A stretch of DNA of 64,000 nt from Streptomyces sp. DvalAA-43 (GCF_900091725.1 NZ_FMBW01000087.1:186001-250000), one strand, 5' to 3'; positions 1-8,181 are shown, counted from the first letter of the stretch. Translations and numbers: made by a program. The notes: generated from the letters alone by a model not told the origin.

Positions 1-1115
1 GCGCCGATGGCCACCACGGGGTCGCCGACCTGCACATTGTCGGAGTTGCCCAGCGGCAGCGGCTTGAGGCCGGAGACGCCGGTGACCTTGACCACGGCCA
101 GGTCGTAGCCGCTGTCCTTGCCGACGACCTCGCCGCGCGCGGTCTCCCCACCGCTGAAGGTCACGGTGATCTCACCGGCCCGGCCGGCCGGGGCGACGAC
201 GTGGTTGTTGGTGAGGATGTGGCCGGAGCGGTCGAGGACGAAGCCGGTGCCGGTGCCGGACTCGGTGGCGCCGGTGACATGGAGGGTGACCACGCTGGGC
301 AGGGCGCTGGCGGCGATACCGGCGACGCTGTCGGGGGCACGGCCGCCGGTGCTGCGGCCGGTCTGCGGGAGCTCGACCCGGGTGAGGCCACCGTTGCGCT
401 CGATGTAGGCCCCGATGCCGCCGCCGATGCCGCCCGCCACCAGGGCGAGCAGGACCGCGCCGATGAGGAGGGAGCCGCGCCGGCTCTTCCTGCGGCCGGT
501 CTCGGCCCCGAGCGGCGGGCCCGGGTTGGTGAGCGGCTGCCGGGGCGCGCCCCAGGGGTCGTACTGGAGCCACTGCGCCGACGGAGCCGGGGACTGCGGC
601 TGGGGCTGGGGCTGCTGGGGCTGGGGCACGTGGGGCGGGGGTGCGAAGCCGGCGGCGGGCTGCGCGGGGGCGGCCGAGGGCGGCGTGGGGGCAGGCGCGG
701 TGGGGGCGGGCGGTGCGGGGATGCCCGCGCCGTTCGTCCCCGCGTACGGCGGGGGTACGGGGGTGCCGTGCGCCGGGGTCGGAACCGGCCGCTGTACGGG
801 GGGTGCGGGCGCCCAGGGGCCGGGTCCGCCGTAGGGCGGGGTGCTGTACTGATCGGGCTCGTGCAGCGGCGTCATGGGCCGGGCCGGTGGTACGGCTGCC
901 GGGGGCCGGGGCAGCGCGTCCACCGGCTGCGCCTCCGGTGCCGTCGTACGGCTCTCGCCGTCATCGGCGACCGCCGTGGCCGTGGCCGTCGGGTCGGCCG
1001 CGGGCGCAGTGTCCTCGACGGGGGACGGCTCGTCCGGCGCTGTGCGGGTGGTGCGTCCCGGTGTGGGCCGGCTCCACCACTTCGCCTTCGGCCCGGTGGA
1101 CTTACCGTCTTCCAT
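1..1115 (-). CDS. HtrA/DegP-like trypsin-type serine protease, partial (C-terminus outside window)
   Basis: Membrane-anchored envelope protease of the HtrA family. It starts at ATG 1115 behind GGGGAG. Residues 1-210 are Pro/Ala/Gln-rich and probably disordered in the cytoplasm. A single membrane segment follows a basic RRKSRRGS stretch at about 213-238. The trypsin-like domain then begins, with catalytic His305 (LTNNHVVA) and Asp338 (GYDLAVVKV) visible. The catalytic Ser and any PDZ domain lie beyond base 1. It is the last visible gene of a sigma/anti-sigma/protease module, 110 bp downstream of the anti-sigma gene. That arrangement matches mycobacterial sigE-rseA-htrA and suggests a role in extracytoplasmic protein quality control. 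Family call is firm; substrate unknown. Confidence 0.93.
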   Translation of the reverse strand, partial: MEDGKSTGPKAKWWSRPTPGRTTRTAPDEPSPVEDTAPAADPTATATAVADDGESRTTAPEAQPVDALPRPPAAVPPARPMTPLHEPDQYSTPPYGGPGPWAPAPPVQRPVPTPAHGTPVPPPYAGTNGAGIPAPPAPTAPAPTPPSAAPAQPAAGFAPPPHVPQPQQPQPQPQSPAPSAQWLQYDPWGAPRQPLTNPGPPLGAETGRRKSRRGSLLIGAVLLALVAGGIGGGIGAYIERNGGLTRVELPQTGRSTGGRAPDSVAGIAASALPSVVTLHVTGATESGTGTGFVLDRSGHILTNNHVVAPAGRAGEITVTFSGGETARGEVVGKDSGYDLAVVKVTGVSGLKPLPLGNSDNVQVGDPVVAIG

Positions 1116-1225
1116 GCTCTCCCCGCAACTGCCGCAACTGGCCTCTGCACGCCCTGACTAGGGCGTCCCTCCCGGAACTGCTCCCGGAATTCAACCAGGT
1201 TTGCGAATACTTGCGCAGACCCCGG

Positions 1226-2257
1226 TCAGCGCCGGGAGGAAAGCGGCAGACCACGATCGGCGGGGGTGGGAAGCCCCGAGGCCGACGACCGTGCCCAGGG
1301 TGGTGCCGACGGCTGTGTCCCGGACGGTGATGCGGAAGGCGTCGGGGACTGTGCGGCGAGCCGCCCGAACACCTCGGCGAAGAGCGGGGTGGTGCCGGTC
1401 GGACGTATCAGTGGTGGCGCGGACACACTGGTCAGCACCTGGGCGGCGAAGGGGTTTCCCACGAGGCTCGTGGTGGAGAGCACCGCGGGCGTACCGGAGG
1501 GCGCCACCGGTGTGCCGCCCGGCACGGCCGAGGGGGTGGTGGCGATCGAGCGCTCGCCCGCTCCCCGCGCGCTGAACGTGCCATGGCTGCCCCCGCCGCG
1601 GCGGCCGGCCGAGCCGCCGCTCTCGCCGCGTGAAGGGGCGTCGAGCGGCGTCACCGCGTTTCCGCCGCCCGTGGTGCGGGCCGCGGAGCTGATGCCCGCG
1701 CCCGTCGGCAGGGCGCCGCCGAGCGCGATGGCCGCCAGCGAGACGGCGCTCGCCGCGGCGAAGGCGAATCTCCGGCCGCGCCAGGGCGACCGCTCCGCCT
1801 CGCGGCCCACCTCATGGATCCGGAAGCCGGAACGGGAGGGGGTGCCCGGCAGTACGGCGGTCGAGCCGTGCGGTGCCGGGAGGAAGCCGAAGCCGCCGAC
1901 CGGCCGGTCCCCCGGTGCGTCGGTGCGGCTGCCGGACGGCTGGATCACGGGGAAGAGCCCGTCGGCGAAGCGCCCGGAGCCGCCGAATGGTCTGTCCTGG
2001 CGGTCGTCGTCACCACCCGGCCCCCCGGGAAGGCCCTGCAGCCGGGCGAGGAAGCCCTCGGACGGCGACGGCGGGGCGGACTGGGCGAAGACGCTCTTCA
2101 GGCGCCGCTGAGCCGCGGCCTCGGCCTTGCACTTGGCGCAGGTCGCCAGGTGGGCGAGGACCCGCTCACGGGCGTCGTGTTTCAGCTCGCCGTCGACAAG
2201 CGCGGCGAGGCGGTCCCCCAGGTGTTGTTCCGCGGGGGTCGGACCTGTGCCGCTCAC
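1226..2257 (-). CDS. Zinc-type (ZAS) transmembrane anti-sigma factor, RseA-like
   Basis: Predicted inhibitor of the ECF sigma factor encoded just upstream. Its GTG start overlaps the sigma stop by 4 bp, implying translational coupling. The 343-aa protein has an N-terminal zinc-binding anti-sigma motif, H36-x3-C40-x2-C43. A long Pro/Gly-rich linker follows, then one hydrophobic segment (FAFAAASAVSLAAIALGG, about 180-200). The C-terminal part is Ser/Gly/Pro/Thr-rich and would lie outside the membrane. It is longer than mycobacterial RseA because of this tail. Context with HtrA suggests stress-triggered release of the sigma factor by proteolysis or by zinc-site redox change; this is inference. 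Confidence 0.88.
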   Translation of the reverse strand: MSGTGPTPAEQHLGDRLAALVDGELKHDARERVLAHLATCAKCKAEAAAQRRLKSVFAQSAPPSPSEGFLARLQGLPGGPGGDDDRQDRPFGGSGRFADGLFPVIQPSGSRTDAPGDRPVGGFGFLPAPHGSTAVLPGTPSRSGFRIHEVGREAERSPWRGRRFAFAAASAVSLAAIALGGALPTGAGISSAARTTGGGNAVTPLDAPSRGESGGSAGRRGGGSHGTFSARGAGERSIATTPSAVPGGTPVAPSGTPAVLSTTSLVGNPFAAQVLTSVSAPPLIRPTGTTPLFAEVFGRLAAQSPTPSASPSGTQPSAPPWARSSASGLPTPADRGLPLSSRR

Positions 2258-3021
2258 GCCGTTCCGCCCTCCCCCGCCAGGACCGCGCCCGCCAGCGAGC
2301 GCTGCTCGGCGCGGGCCTCGGGCGAGCGGTGCCGCAGCGCCTTGCGCAGGTGCGAGCGGCCGCGGTGGATACGGCTGCGCACGGTGCCGAGCTTCACGCC
2401 CAGCGTCGCGGCGATCTCCTCGTACGAAAGACCCTCGATGTCGCAGAGCACGACGGCGGCACGGAACTCGGGCGCGAGGGTGTCCAGCGCCTGCTGCACG
2501 TCCGCGTCGAAGTGGGTGTCGTTGAAGACCTGCTGCGGGGACGGCTCACGGCTCGGCAGCCGCTCGGCGGCGTCGTCGCCGAGGGAGTCGAAACGGATCC
2601 GCTGCTTACGGCGGACCATGTCCAGGAACAGGTTGGTCGTGATGCGGTGCAGCCAGCCCTCGAACGTGCCCGGTGTGTAGGTCGACAGCGACCGGAACAC
2701 CCGGACGAAGACCTCCTGGGTGAGGTCCTCGGCGTCGTGCTGGTTGCCCGTCAGCCGGTAGGCGAGGCGGTAGACCCGGCCGCTGTGCGTGCTGACGATC
2801 TCTTCCCATGAGGGTGGCGTCCACGCCTGGGAGTCCGCGTCTGAGGCGAAGGTCGCAGTCGTTGCGGAATCGTTGGAAGAACGGTCAGCAATGTTGGTCA
2901 CGGATTTCGGCTCACCCGCCGACCTGAGAAAGCGCCGCAGCCGCAGCACTCCTCCCCGATCCACAGGCGCAGCCGCACCTCCCCTATCGGCTCTGGTGGT
3001 GTCCAGTGGAGCCCCTACCAT
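2254..3021 (-). CDS. sigE: ECF-family RNA polymerase sigma factor, mycobacterial SigE-like
   Basis: Group 4 sigma factor of 255 aa. Region 2 holds the promoter-melting motif VYRLAYRLTGNQHDAEDLTQ. Region 4 holds the helix-turn-helix LSYEEIAATLGVKLGTVRSR. The chosen start, ATG 3021, has GCGAGG five bases upstream; an in-frame upstream extension to 3132 exists but has no convincing Shine-Dalgarno. It is followed by a 4-bp-overlapping anti-sigma gene and an htrA homologue, and is divergent from an O-methyltransferase gene. The same arrangement occurs around sigE (Rv1220c-Rv1223) of M. tuberculosis. The symbol is by orthology of context; the unrelated cseABC-linked SigE of S. coelicolor is not meant. 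Confidence 0.9.
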   Translation of the reverse strand: MVGAPLDTTRADRGGAAAPVDRGGVLRLRRFLRSAGEPKSVTNIADRSSNDSATTATFASDADSQAWTPPSWEEIVSTHSGRVYRLAYRLTGNQHDAEDLTQEVFVRVFRSLSTYTPGTFEGWLHRITTNLFLDMVRRKQRIRFDSLGDDAAERLPSREPSPQQVFNDTHFDADVQQALDTLAPEFRAAVVLCDIEGLSYEEIAATLGVKLGTVRSRIHRGRSHLRKALRHRSPEARAEQRSLAGAVLAGEGGTA

Positions 3022-3204
3022 AGCCACCTCGCCCGTTAGCTCCGGATAAGCCTTTTTCCTGCTGGGGCCGGGGATCGCCCCGGGAACCGCCACCCGGTGG
3101 AATACGGGACCCGATCCGCGGGCCGCTTCCACCGGCTTTCCCCTGCCCCTTCATAACGCCCGGTCCCATCTGCGGGTTCCCGGGTGCAGCGGATACAGTC
3201 ACCG

Positions 3205-3870
3205 TTGCGCCAACTACGGGGACAGGAGAGGGTCATTACCGCCAACCGGCAGACGAGCTGGGCGTTCGCCGACGCCTTTGTCGCCGAGGACGAAGCACTG
3301 CACTGGGCCCGGGACCGGGCCCGGGACGCAGGGCTCCGCTCGGTGTCGCCAGGTACCGGCGCCGCGCTGCGCTTGCTCGCTGCCACGACGGACGCCAAAG
3401 CGGTGGCCGAAATCGGCACCGGGACCGGCGTGTCCGGGCTCTATCTGCTGCATGGGATGCGGCCCGACGGCGTACTGACCACGGTCGACCCGGAGCCCGA
3501 ACGCCAGCAGTTCGCCCGCGAGGCCTTCCGGGCCGCGGGGTACGCCGCCAATCGGGCCCGCTTCATTCCCGGCCGTGCCCTGGACGTCCTGCCGCGGCTC
3601 GCGGACGGCGGGTACGACCTCGTGTTCTGCGACGGCGACCGGCTGGAGAGCCTGGACTGTCTCGCTGAATCGTTGCGCCTGCTGCGCCCCGGCGGCCTGG
3701 TCTGCTTCGAGGGCGTCTTCGCGGACGGCCGTACGGTCGACTCCGCGGCGCAGCCCGCGGAGGTGCTGCGGCTGCGGGAGCTGCTGCGTGCGGTGCGCGA
3801 GAGCCAGGAGCTGATGGCGACGCTGTTGCCGGTGGGCGATGGTCTGCTGTGCGCGGTGCGCAGGGGCTGA
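3205..3870 (+). CDS. SAM-dependent O-methyltransferase
   Basis: Class I methyltransferase of the catechol/caffeoyl-CoA O-methyltransferase family, about 221 aa. Motif I is AVAEIGTGTGVSGLYLL. An acidic residue ends strand beta2 (TTVDPEPERQ), and DLVFCDGDR is the metal/active-site region. It is divergent from the sigE-like gene, as Rv1220c is from Rv1221 in mycobacteria. The start is uncertain. In-frame candidates are ATG 3184, TTG 3205 and an ATT at 3235 that alone sits 6 nt behind a strong GGAG. A TACAGT -10-like box at 3194-3199 would place transcription start near 3206, after the ATG. Substrate unknown. Confidence 0.88.
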   Translation: MRQLRGQERVITANRQTSWAFADAFVAEDEALHWARDRARDAGLRSVSPGTGAALRLLAATTDAKAVAEIGTGTGVSGLYLLHGMRPDGVLTTVDPEPERQQFAREAFRAAGYAANRARFIPGRALDVLPRLADGGYDLVFCDGDRLESLDCLAESLRLLRPGGLVCFEGVFADGRTVDSAAQPAEVLRLRELLRAVRESQELMATLLPVGDGLLCAVRRG

Positions 3871-3940
3871 CGCCCGCGGATACGGGGCCGGGCCAGCCCG
3901 TGCCCCCCGGGGCGAGCCCCGGCGCGAACACCTGTGAACG

Positions 3941-3982
3941 CATCACTGCCCCGGCACGCTCAGGCGTGCCGGGGCAGTGATG
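3941..3982. terminator. Bidirectional stem-loop terminator
   Basis: A perfect 19-bp inverted repeat with a TCAG loop, arms beginning CATCACTGCCCCGGC. It lies between the convergent O-methyltransferase and DUF3117 genes. Confidence 0.85.
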
Positions 3983-4000
3983 AAGTGTGGGCGCCTCTGC

Positions 4001-4168
4001 TCAGCCGACGACCTTCTTGAGGGCATCGCCGAGTGCGTCGGCCTCGTCCGGAGTCAGCTCCACGACAAGCCGACCGCCGCCTTCGAGCGGAACGCGCATG
4101 ACGATGCCCCGCCCCTCCTTTGTCACCTCGAGCGGGCCGTCGCCCGTCCGCGGCTTCATGGCCGCCAT
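4001..4168 (-). CDS. DUF3117 small conserved protein (55 aa)
   Basis: Small protein of 55 aa running from MAAMKPRTGDGPLEV to DALGDALKKVVG, with a central segment GRGIVMRVPLEGGGRLVVEL. This is the complete DUF3117 family, found almost only in Actinobacteria (Rv1211 in M. tuberculosis). Start ATG 4168 has GGAAGGGGAACGAGC upstream. It reads toward the shared terminator at 3941-3982. The family has no established biochemical role. The compact beta-rich sequence and strict conservation suggest a binding or regulatory function rather than catalysis. Confidence 0.92.
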   Translation of the reverse strand: MAAMKPRTGDGPLEVTKEGRGIVMRVPLEGGGRLVVELTPDEADALGDALKKVVG

Positions 4169-4481
4169 GCTCGTTCCCCTTCCTGAAACCAGCTCATCGC
4201 AACCGGCGGCCCCATGACAGGCGCTGTGTCACCGGCATCGAACACATTGCTTCCAGGCCATTATCCCGCATCACAGACCCCAATGACCAACATCGGTCTG
4301 CATCGCTTGCGCAACGCGCTCTCTCAAAACCACCCAATTCGGCGATCGGCCTGCGATACTCCGCCGCCCTCACCCCTGCTGCGGGGCTCAATTATTAGAC
4401 GCAGGTCACATGTCGGCTCCCGCCGGAGTCGGCCATGCTTGCCTGGACAGGCAGGGCCCGAGGTGCGAAGGGGACAACGAG
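4169..4481. other. Divergent intergenic region, DUF3117 / enoyl-CoA hydratase
   Basis: About 310 bp between two divergent genes, noticeably less GC-rich than its flanks (for example TCAATTATTAGACGC near 4389). No ORF here has both a ribosome-binding site and family similarity. It probably holds two promoters, but no confident -35/-10 pair could be assigned. Confidence 0.5.
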
Positions 4482-5294
4482 ATGGCCGACCACACGGCGG
4501 ACAGCGTGCTCCACGAAGTGAGCGACGGACTCGCGACGATCACGATCAACCGTCCCGACGCGATGAACGCCATGAACACGGCGGCCAAGGTGGCGCTCCG
4601 TGACGCGCTGGAGTCCGCGGCGGCCGACCCCGCCGTACGCGCCGTGCTGCTCACCGCGACCGGGCGGGCGTTCTGCGTCGGCCAGGATCTGAAGGAGCAT
4701 GTCGCCAAGCTCGAAAGTGCCCGCGAGTCGGGCGGCGGCAATGCGCTGAGCACGGTGCGGGAGCACTACAACCCGATCGTGCGGGCCATCACCGGGATGC
4801 CCAAGCCGGTCGTCGCCGGGGTGAACGGGGTCGCGGCCGGTGCCGGTTTCGGCTTCGCGCTCGCCTGCGACTACCGGGTGGTCGCCGACACCGCCTCGTT
4901 CAACACCTCCTTCGCCGGGGTGGCCCTCACCGCGGACTCGGGCGTCTCCTGGACGCTGCCGCGCCTGATCGGCCAGAGCCGCGCCGCCGACCTGCTGCTC
5001 TTCCCGCGCTCGATCTCCGCGCGGGACGCCCTTGACCTGGGCATCGTGAACAAGCTGGTGCCCGCCGCCGACCTGGCCACCGAGGCCGCCGCCGTGGCCC
5101 GCGCCCTGGCGGCCGGCCCCACGGTGGCGTACGCCGCGCTCAAGGAGTCCCTGGCCCACGGCGCCGGTCACACACTGAACGAGGCGCTGGAGAAGGAGGA
5201 CGAGCTCCAGACCAGGGCGGGCGCGTCCGAGGACCACACGATCGCGGTACAGGCGTTCCTGAACAAGGAGAAGCCGAAGTACCTCGGCCGGTAG
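4482..5294 (+). CDS. Enoyl-CoA hydratase/isomerase family protein
   Basis: Crotonase-fold enzyme of 270 aa that probably hydrates or isomerises acyl-CoA thioesters. Oxyanion-hole elements are visible as TGRAFCVGQDLKE and NGVAAGAGFGFALACDYR. The next conserved block is FAGVALTADSGVSWTLPRLIG. The second acidic catalytic position, Glu in many hydratases, is Asp-Ser here (TADSG); that pattern is common in PaaG-like isomerases and other crotonases. Start ATG 4482 follows GAAGGGGACAACG. The gene is convergent with tag, 9 bp away. The exact substrate cannot be read from sequence. Confidence 0.9.
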   Translation: MADHTADSVLHEVSDGLATITINRPDAMNAMNTAAKVALRDALESAAADPAVRAVLLTATGRAFCVGQDLKEHVAKLESARESGGGNALSTVREHYNPIVRAITGMPKPVVAGVNGVAAGAGFGFALACDYRVVADTASFNTSFAGVALTADSGVSWTLPRLIGQSRAADLLLFPRSISARDALDLGIVNKLVPAADLATEAAAVARALAAGPTVAYAALKESLAHGAGHTLNEALEKEDELQTRAGASEDHTIAVQAFLNKEKPKYLGR

Positions 5295-5303
5295 CCGCCG
5301 GGT

Positions 5304-5891
5304 CTACGCCCCGGTGCCGCGCGCCACGCAGTCGGCCAGGTGGTCGTCGACCAGGCCGCAGGCCTGCATCAGGGCGTAGGCCGTCGTGGGCCCGACAAAG
5401 CGCACACCGCGCTTCTTGAGCTCCTTGGCCAGCGCCGTGGACTCCGGGGTGACCGCCGGGACGTCGCCGAGGGTGCGCGGGACGGGGCGGCCGGCCGGGT
5501 CGGGGGCGTGGGACCAGATCAGCTCGTCCAGCTCACCGGCGCTCCAGCCGGCCAGCACCTTGGCGTTGGCGAGGGTCGCCTCGATCTTCGCGCGGTTGCG
5601 GATGATGCCGGCGTCGGCGAGGAGGCGCTCCTTGTCGGCGTCGGTGAACTCGGCTACCGCGGGGATCCTGAACCCGGCGAAGGCGGAGCGGAAGCCCTCC
5701 CGGCGGCGCAGGATCGTCAGCCAGGAGAGACCCGACTGGAAGGCCTCCAGGCAGAGCCGTTCGAAGAGGGCGTCGTCGCCGTGGACGGGGCGGCCCCATT
5801 CGGTGTCGTGGTACGTGAGGTAGTCCTCGGTGGAGAGCCCCCACGGGCAGCGCAGGCCGCCGTCCGGGGCCGCTTCCGCGCCGCCGCTCAT
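5304..5891 (-). CDS. tag: DNA-3-methyladenine glycosylase I
   Basis: Base-excision repair glycosylase removing 3-methyladenine, 195 aa. The zinc-snap ligands of the family are all present: C15 (RCPWG), H28 (YHDTEWG), H184 and C188 (HLADC). The helix-hairpin region GLSWLTILRRREGFRSAFAGF follows the family pattern. It overlaps the upstream DivIVA-like gene by 4 bp (ATGA), so the two are co-translated. The pairing tag plus DivIVA-like gene next to folP2 is also found in mycobacteria (tagA Rv1210, Rv1209). Confidence 0.95.
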   Translation of the reverse strand: MSGGAEAAPDGGLRCPWGLSTEDYLTYHDTEWGRPVHGDDALFERLCLEAFQSGLSWLTILRRREGFRSAFAGFRIPAVAEFTDADKERLLADAGIIRNRAKIEATLANAKVLAGWSAGELDELIWSHAPDPAGRPVPRTLGDVPAVTPESTALAKELKKRGVRFVGPTTAYALMQACGLVDDHLADCVARGTGA

Positions 5892-6313
5892 CGCCGGGGC
5901 TCCTCTCCGGGGTGCTCCGTCGGCTCCGGGTCCGGTCCGGGTGCCTCCCACGGCGCCTGCGGGCGGTCCTCGGGCGGCTCCTCGATGAGGCCGGGGCCGC
6001 CGACCGCGGTCGCCTGCGCACCGGCCAGCGCCGATTCCAGCTCCGCGATCCGCGCGTCCCGCTCGGCGAGCTCGGCACCGAGCCGGTCGAGCGCCTCGTC
6101 GACGTCCATCATGCGGTAGCCGCGCACGGCCACCGGCAGCCGCAGCGCGTCGAGATCCGCGCGGCCGACCGGTCGTGTCGCGGGCAGCGGATCGATCAGC
6201 TGCTCGGGCGCCACGTCCTGCAGGATGGCGCTCTTCCCCCCACCGACCACCGCGAGGGTGACCACGGCCACCACCACGACCATCGTCACCAGCAAGAACC
6301 AGAACACGCGCAT
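5888..6313 (-). CDS. DivIVA-domain-like small membrane protein
   Basis: Protein of 141 aa starting at ATG 6313, directly after GGGGAG. Residues 3-25 form one N-terminal membrane helix (FWFLLVTMVVVVAVVTLAVV). A segment LRLPVAVRGYRMMDVDEALDRL at about 57-80 resembles the N-terminal membrane-curvature motif of DivIVA/Wag31 proteins. A short coiled coil (LGAELAERDARIAELESAL) and an acidic Pro-rich tail follow. It overlaps tag by 4 bp. The function is not known; a polar-growth or septum-associated role is an inference from the DivIVA-like motif only. Confidence 0.78.
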   Translation of the reverse strand: MRVFWFLLVTMVVVVAVVTLAVVGGGKSAILQDVAPEQLIDPLPATRPVGRADLDALRLPVAVRGYRMMDVDEALDRLGAELAERDARIAELESALAGAQATAVGGPGLIEEPPEDRPQAPWEAPGPDPEPTEHPGEEPRR

Positions 6314-6401
6314 CTCCCCGGAAGCGGAAACCTGTCCGGGTCCGATCGTGCCATGCGGCACCGACAGCCGGTGCCCGGCGGGCTGAGGACGGGAGAAGGA
6401 C

Positions 6402-6447
6402 TAGGGTCGCTGGCGTCCCACGGGCCATCTGTCCGCACGGGCCATCT
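6402..6447 (+). promoter_or_regulatory. Putative promoter and repeat-containing leader of folP2
   Basis: A TAGGGT -10-like hexamer at 6402-6407 precedes a leader of about 55 nt. The leader holds two copies of CACGGGCCATCT (6419-6430 and 6436-6447, 17-bp period) just before the GAGGAGAAA ribosome-binding site. Whether the repeat has a role is unknown. Confidence 0.4.
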
Positions 6448-6467
6448 ATCCAGAGGAGAAACGCGGG

Positions 6468-7340
6468 ATGCGAAGCGGTGCGCTCAGGCTGGGGCGGCGC
6501 GAATTCGGTGCGCACGAGCCGGTGATCATGGCGATCGTGAACCGTACCCCGGACTCCTTCTACGACCAGGGCGCGACCTTCCGGGACGAACCGGCGCTCG
6601 CCCGGGTCGAGCAGGCGATCGCGGACGGTGCGGCGATCGTCGACATCGGGGGCGTGAAGGCGGGCCCCGGCGAGGAGGTGACCGCCGAGGAGGAGGCGCG
6701 TCGCACGGTGGGGTTCGTCGCGGAGGTGCGCCGCCGCCACCCGGACGTCGTGATCAGCGTCGACACCTGGCGCCACGACGTCGGCGAGGCGGTCTGCGAG
6801 GCCGGCGCGGACGTGCTGAACGACGCGTGGGGCGGCGTGGACCCGAAGCTCGCGGAGGTCGCCGCCCGGTACGGGGCCGGGCTGGTGTGCACGCACGCGG
6901 GCGGCGCCGAGCCGCGCACCCGGCCGCACCGGGTCGCGTACGACGACGTGATGGCGGACATCCTGCGGGTGACGGTGGGGCTGGCCGAGCGCGCGGTCGC
7001 GCTCGGGGTGCGGCCCGACGGGATCATGATCGACCCCGGTCACGACTTCGGGAAGAACACCCGGCACTCCCTGGAGGCGACGCGCCGGCTCGGCGAGATG
7101 ACGGAGACCGGCTGGCCGGTGCTGGTGTCGCTGTCCAACAAGGACTTCGTCGGCGAGACACTCGACCGGCCGGTGAAGGAGCGGGTGATCGGCACGCTGG
7201 CGACCACGGCCGTGTCGGCGTGGCTGGGGGCACAGGTGTACCGGGTGCACGAGGTGGCCGAGACCCGTCAGGTGCTGGACATGGTGGCGTCCATCGCGGG
7301 GCACCGGGAGCCGGCCGTGGCGCGGCGCGGGCTGGCTTAG
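6468..7340 (+). CDS. folP2: Dihydropteroate synthase paralogue, FolP2 type
   Basis: TIM-barrel pterin-binding protein of 290 aa. The first DHPS signature reads MAIVNRTPDSFYDQGATF rather than the MGILNVTPDSFSDGG form. The second reads DIGGVKAGPGEEV, so the Glu-Ser-Thr-Arg-Pro block (ESTRPG) of true DHPS loop 2 is missing. These changes match mycobacterial FolP2 (Rv1207), reported not to have dihydropteroate synthase activity. The fold and most barrel motifs (ISVDTWRHDV, DPGHDFGKN) are kept. Start ATG 6468 follows GAGGAGAAACGCGGG. It is convergent with the LOG gene. A role other than folate synthesis is likely. Confidence 0.88.
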   Translation: MRSGALRLGRREFGAHEPVIMAIVNRTPDSFYDQGATFRDEPALARVEQAIADGAAIVDIGGVKAGPGEEVTAEEEARRTVGFVAEVRRRHPDVVISVDTWRHDVGEAVCEAGADVLNDAWGGVDPKLAEVAARYGAGLVCTHAGGAEPRTRPHRVAYDDVMADILRVTVGLAERAVALGVRPDGIMIDPGHDFGKNTRHSLEATRRLGEMTETGWPVLVSLSNKDFVGETLDRPVKERVIGTLATTAVSAWLGAQVYRVHEVAETRQVLDMVASIAGHREPAVARRGLA

Positions 7341-7369
7341 GCGGGGGCCGGATCGGGCGAGGGCGGGGG

Positions 7370-7391
7370 CGGGGCCCGGATGCGGGCCCCG
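7370..7391. terminator. Stem-loop terminator between folP2 and LOG gene
   Basis: Perfect 9-bp arms (CGGGGCCCG / CGGGCCCCG) with a GATG loop between two convergent genes. Confidence 0.7.
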
Positions 7392-7406
7392 CTCCCCGGA
7401 CGCCCC

Positions 7407-8156
7407 CTACCGGCCGACCTCCTTCGTCACGAGGTCGACCGCCTCGTCCACGTCGTCGGTGACGTGGAAGAGCAACAGGTCGTGCTCGGACGCCTTCCCC
7501 TGCGCCACCACCGTGTCCCGCAGCCAGTCCACGAGACCGCTCCAGTAGGCGGTGCCGAACAGCACGATCGGGAAGCGGGTGACCTTGCCCGTCTGGACGA
7601 GGGTGAGGGCCTCGAAGAGCTCGTCCAGCGTGCCGAGGCCGCCGGGCAGCACGACGAAGCCCTGCGCGTACTTCACGAACATCGTCTTGCGGACGAAGAA
7701 GTAGCGGAAGTTGACGCCGATGTCGACGTGCGGGTTGAGGCCGGACTCGAAGGGCAGCTCGATGCCGAGACCGACCGAGACGCCCTTCGCCTCCCGCGCT
7801 CCCTTGTTCGCCGCCTCCATCGCCCCCGGCCCGCCTCCGGTGATCACCGCGAAGCCGGCCTCGACCAGGGCCTTTCCGATCCGTACGCCCGCCTCGTACT
7901 CGGGTCCGCCGGCCGGGGTGCGGGCCGAGCCGAAGACGCTGATCGCGCTCGGCAGTTCGGCCAGCGCGCCGAAGCCCTCGACGAACTCGGACTGGATGCG
8001 CATCACCCGCCAGGGGTCGGTGTGCACCCACTCGGAGTCGCCCTCGGTGTCCAGCAGCCGCTGGTCGGTGGTGCCGGGCTGCACCTGTTCCCTGCGGCGC
8101 AGTACCGGTCCGAGCCGCTGTTCCTCAGGGACGCGTGCTCCCTCGGGGTTGCCCAT
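7407..8156 (-). CDS. LOG family protein (Rossmann fold, TIGR00730)
   Basis: Protein of 249 aa. It has the LOG/lysine-decarboxylase-like nucleotide-binding motifs VFGSARTPAGGPEYE and VITGGGPGAMEAANKGA. The signature LPGGLGTLDELFEALT covers the PGGxGTxxE catalytic pattern. The family removes ribose-5-phosphate from nucleoside monophosphates. Characterised members activate cytokinin-type nucleotides, and the bacterial role is often unknown. ATG 8156 follows a strong GGAGGG. It is downstream of dapE, the same neighbourhood as Rv1205 in mycobacteria. Confidence 0.9.
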   Translation of the reverse strand: MGNPEGARVPEEQRLGPVLRRREQVQPGTTDQRLLDTEGDSEWVHTDPWRVMRIQSEFVEGFGALAELPSAISVFGSARTPAGGPEYEAGVRIGKALVEAGFAVITGGGPGAMEAANKGAREAKGVSVGLGIELPFESGLNPHVDIGVNFRYFFVRKTMFVKYAQGFVVLPGGLGTLDELFEALTLVQTGKVTRFPIVLFGTAYWSGLVDWLRDTVVAQGKASEHDLLLFHVTDDVDEAVDLVTKEVGR

Positions 8157-8181
8157 GACCTGCTCCCTCCGACGACGGTCG

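Noticed and set aside
1226..3021. The cseABC-linked sigE locus of S. coelicolor
   Set aside because: No cse-type lipoprotein, regulator or kinase gene is adjacent. The neighbours are rseA-like and htrA, as in mycobacterial sigE.
6468..7340. Ordinary dihydropteroate synthase for folate synthesis
   Set aside because: The loop 2 signature ESTRPG is absent and the sequence follows FolP2. It is called a paralogue instead.
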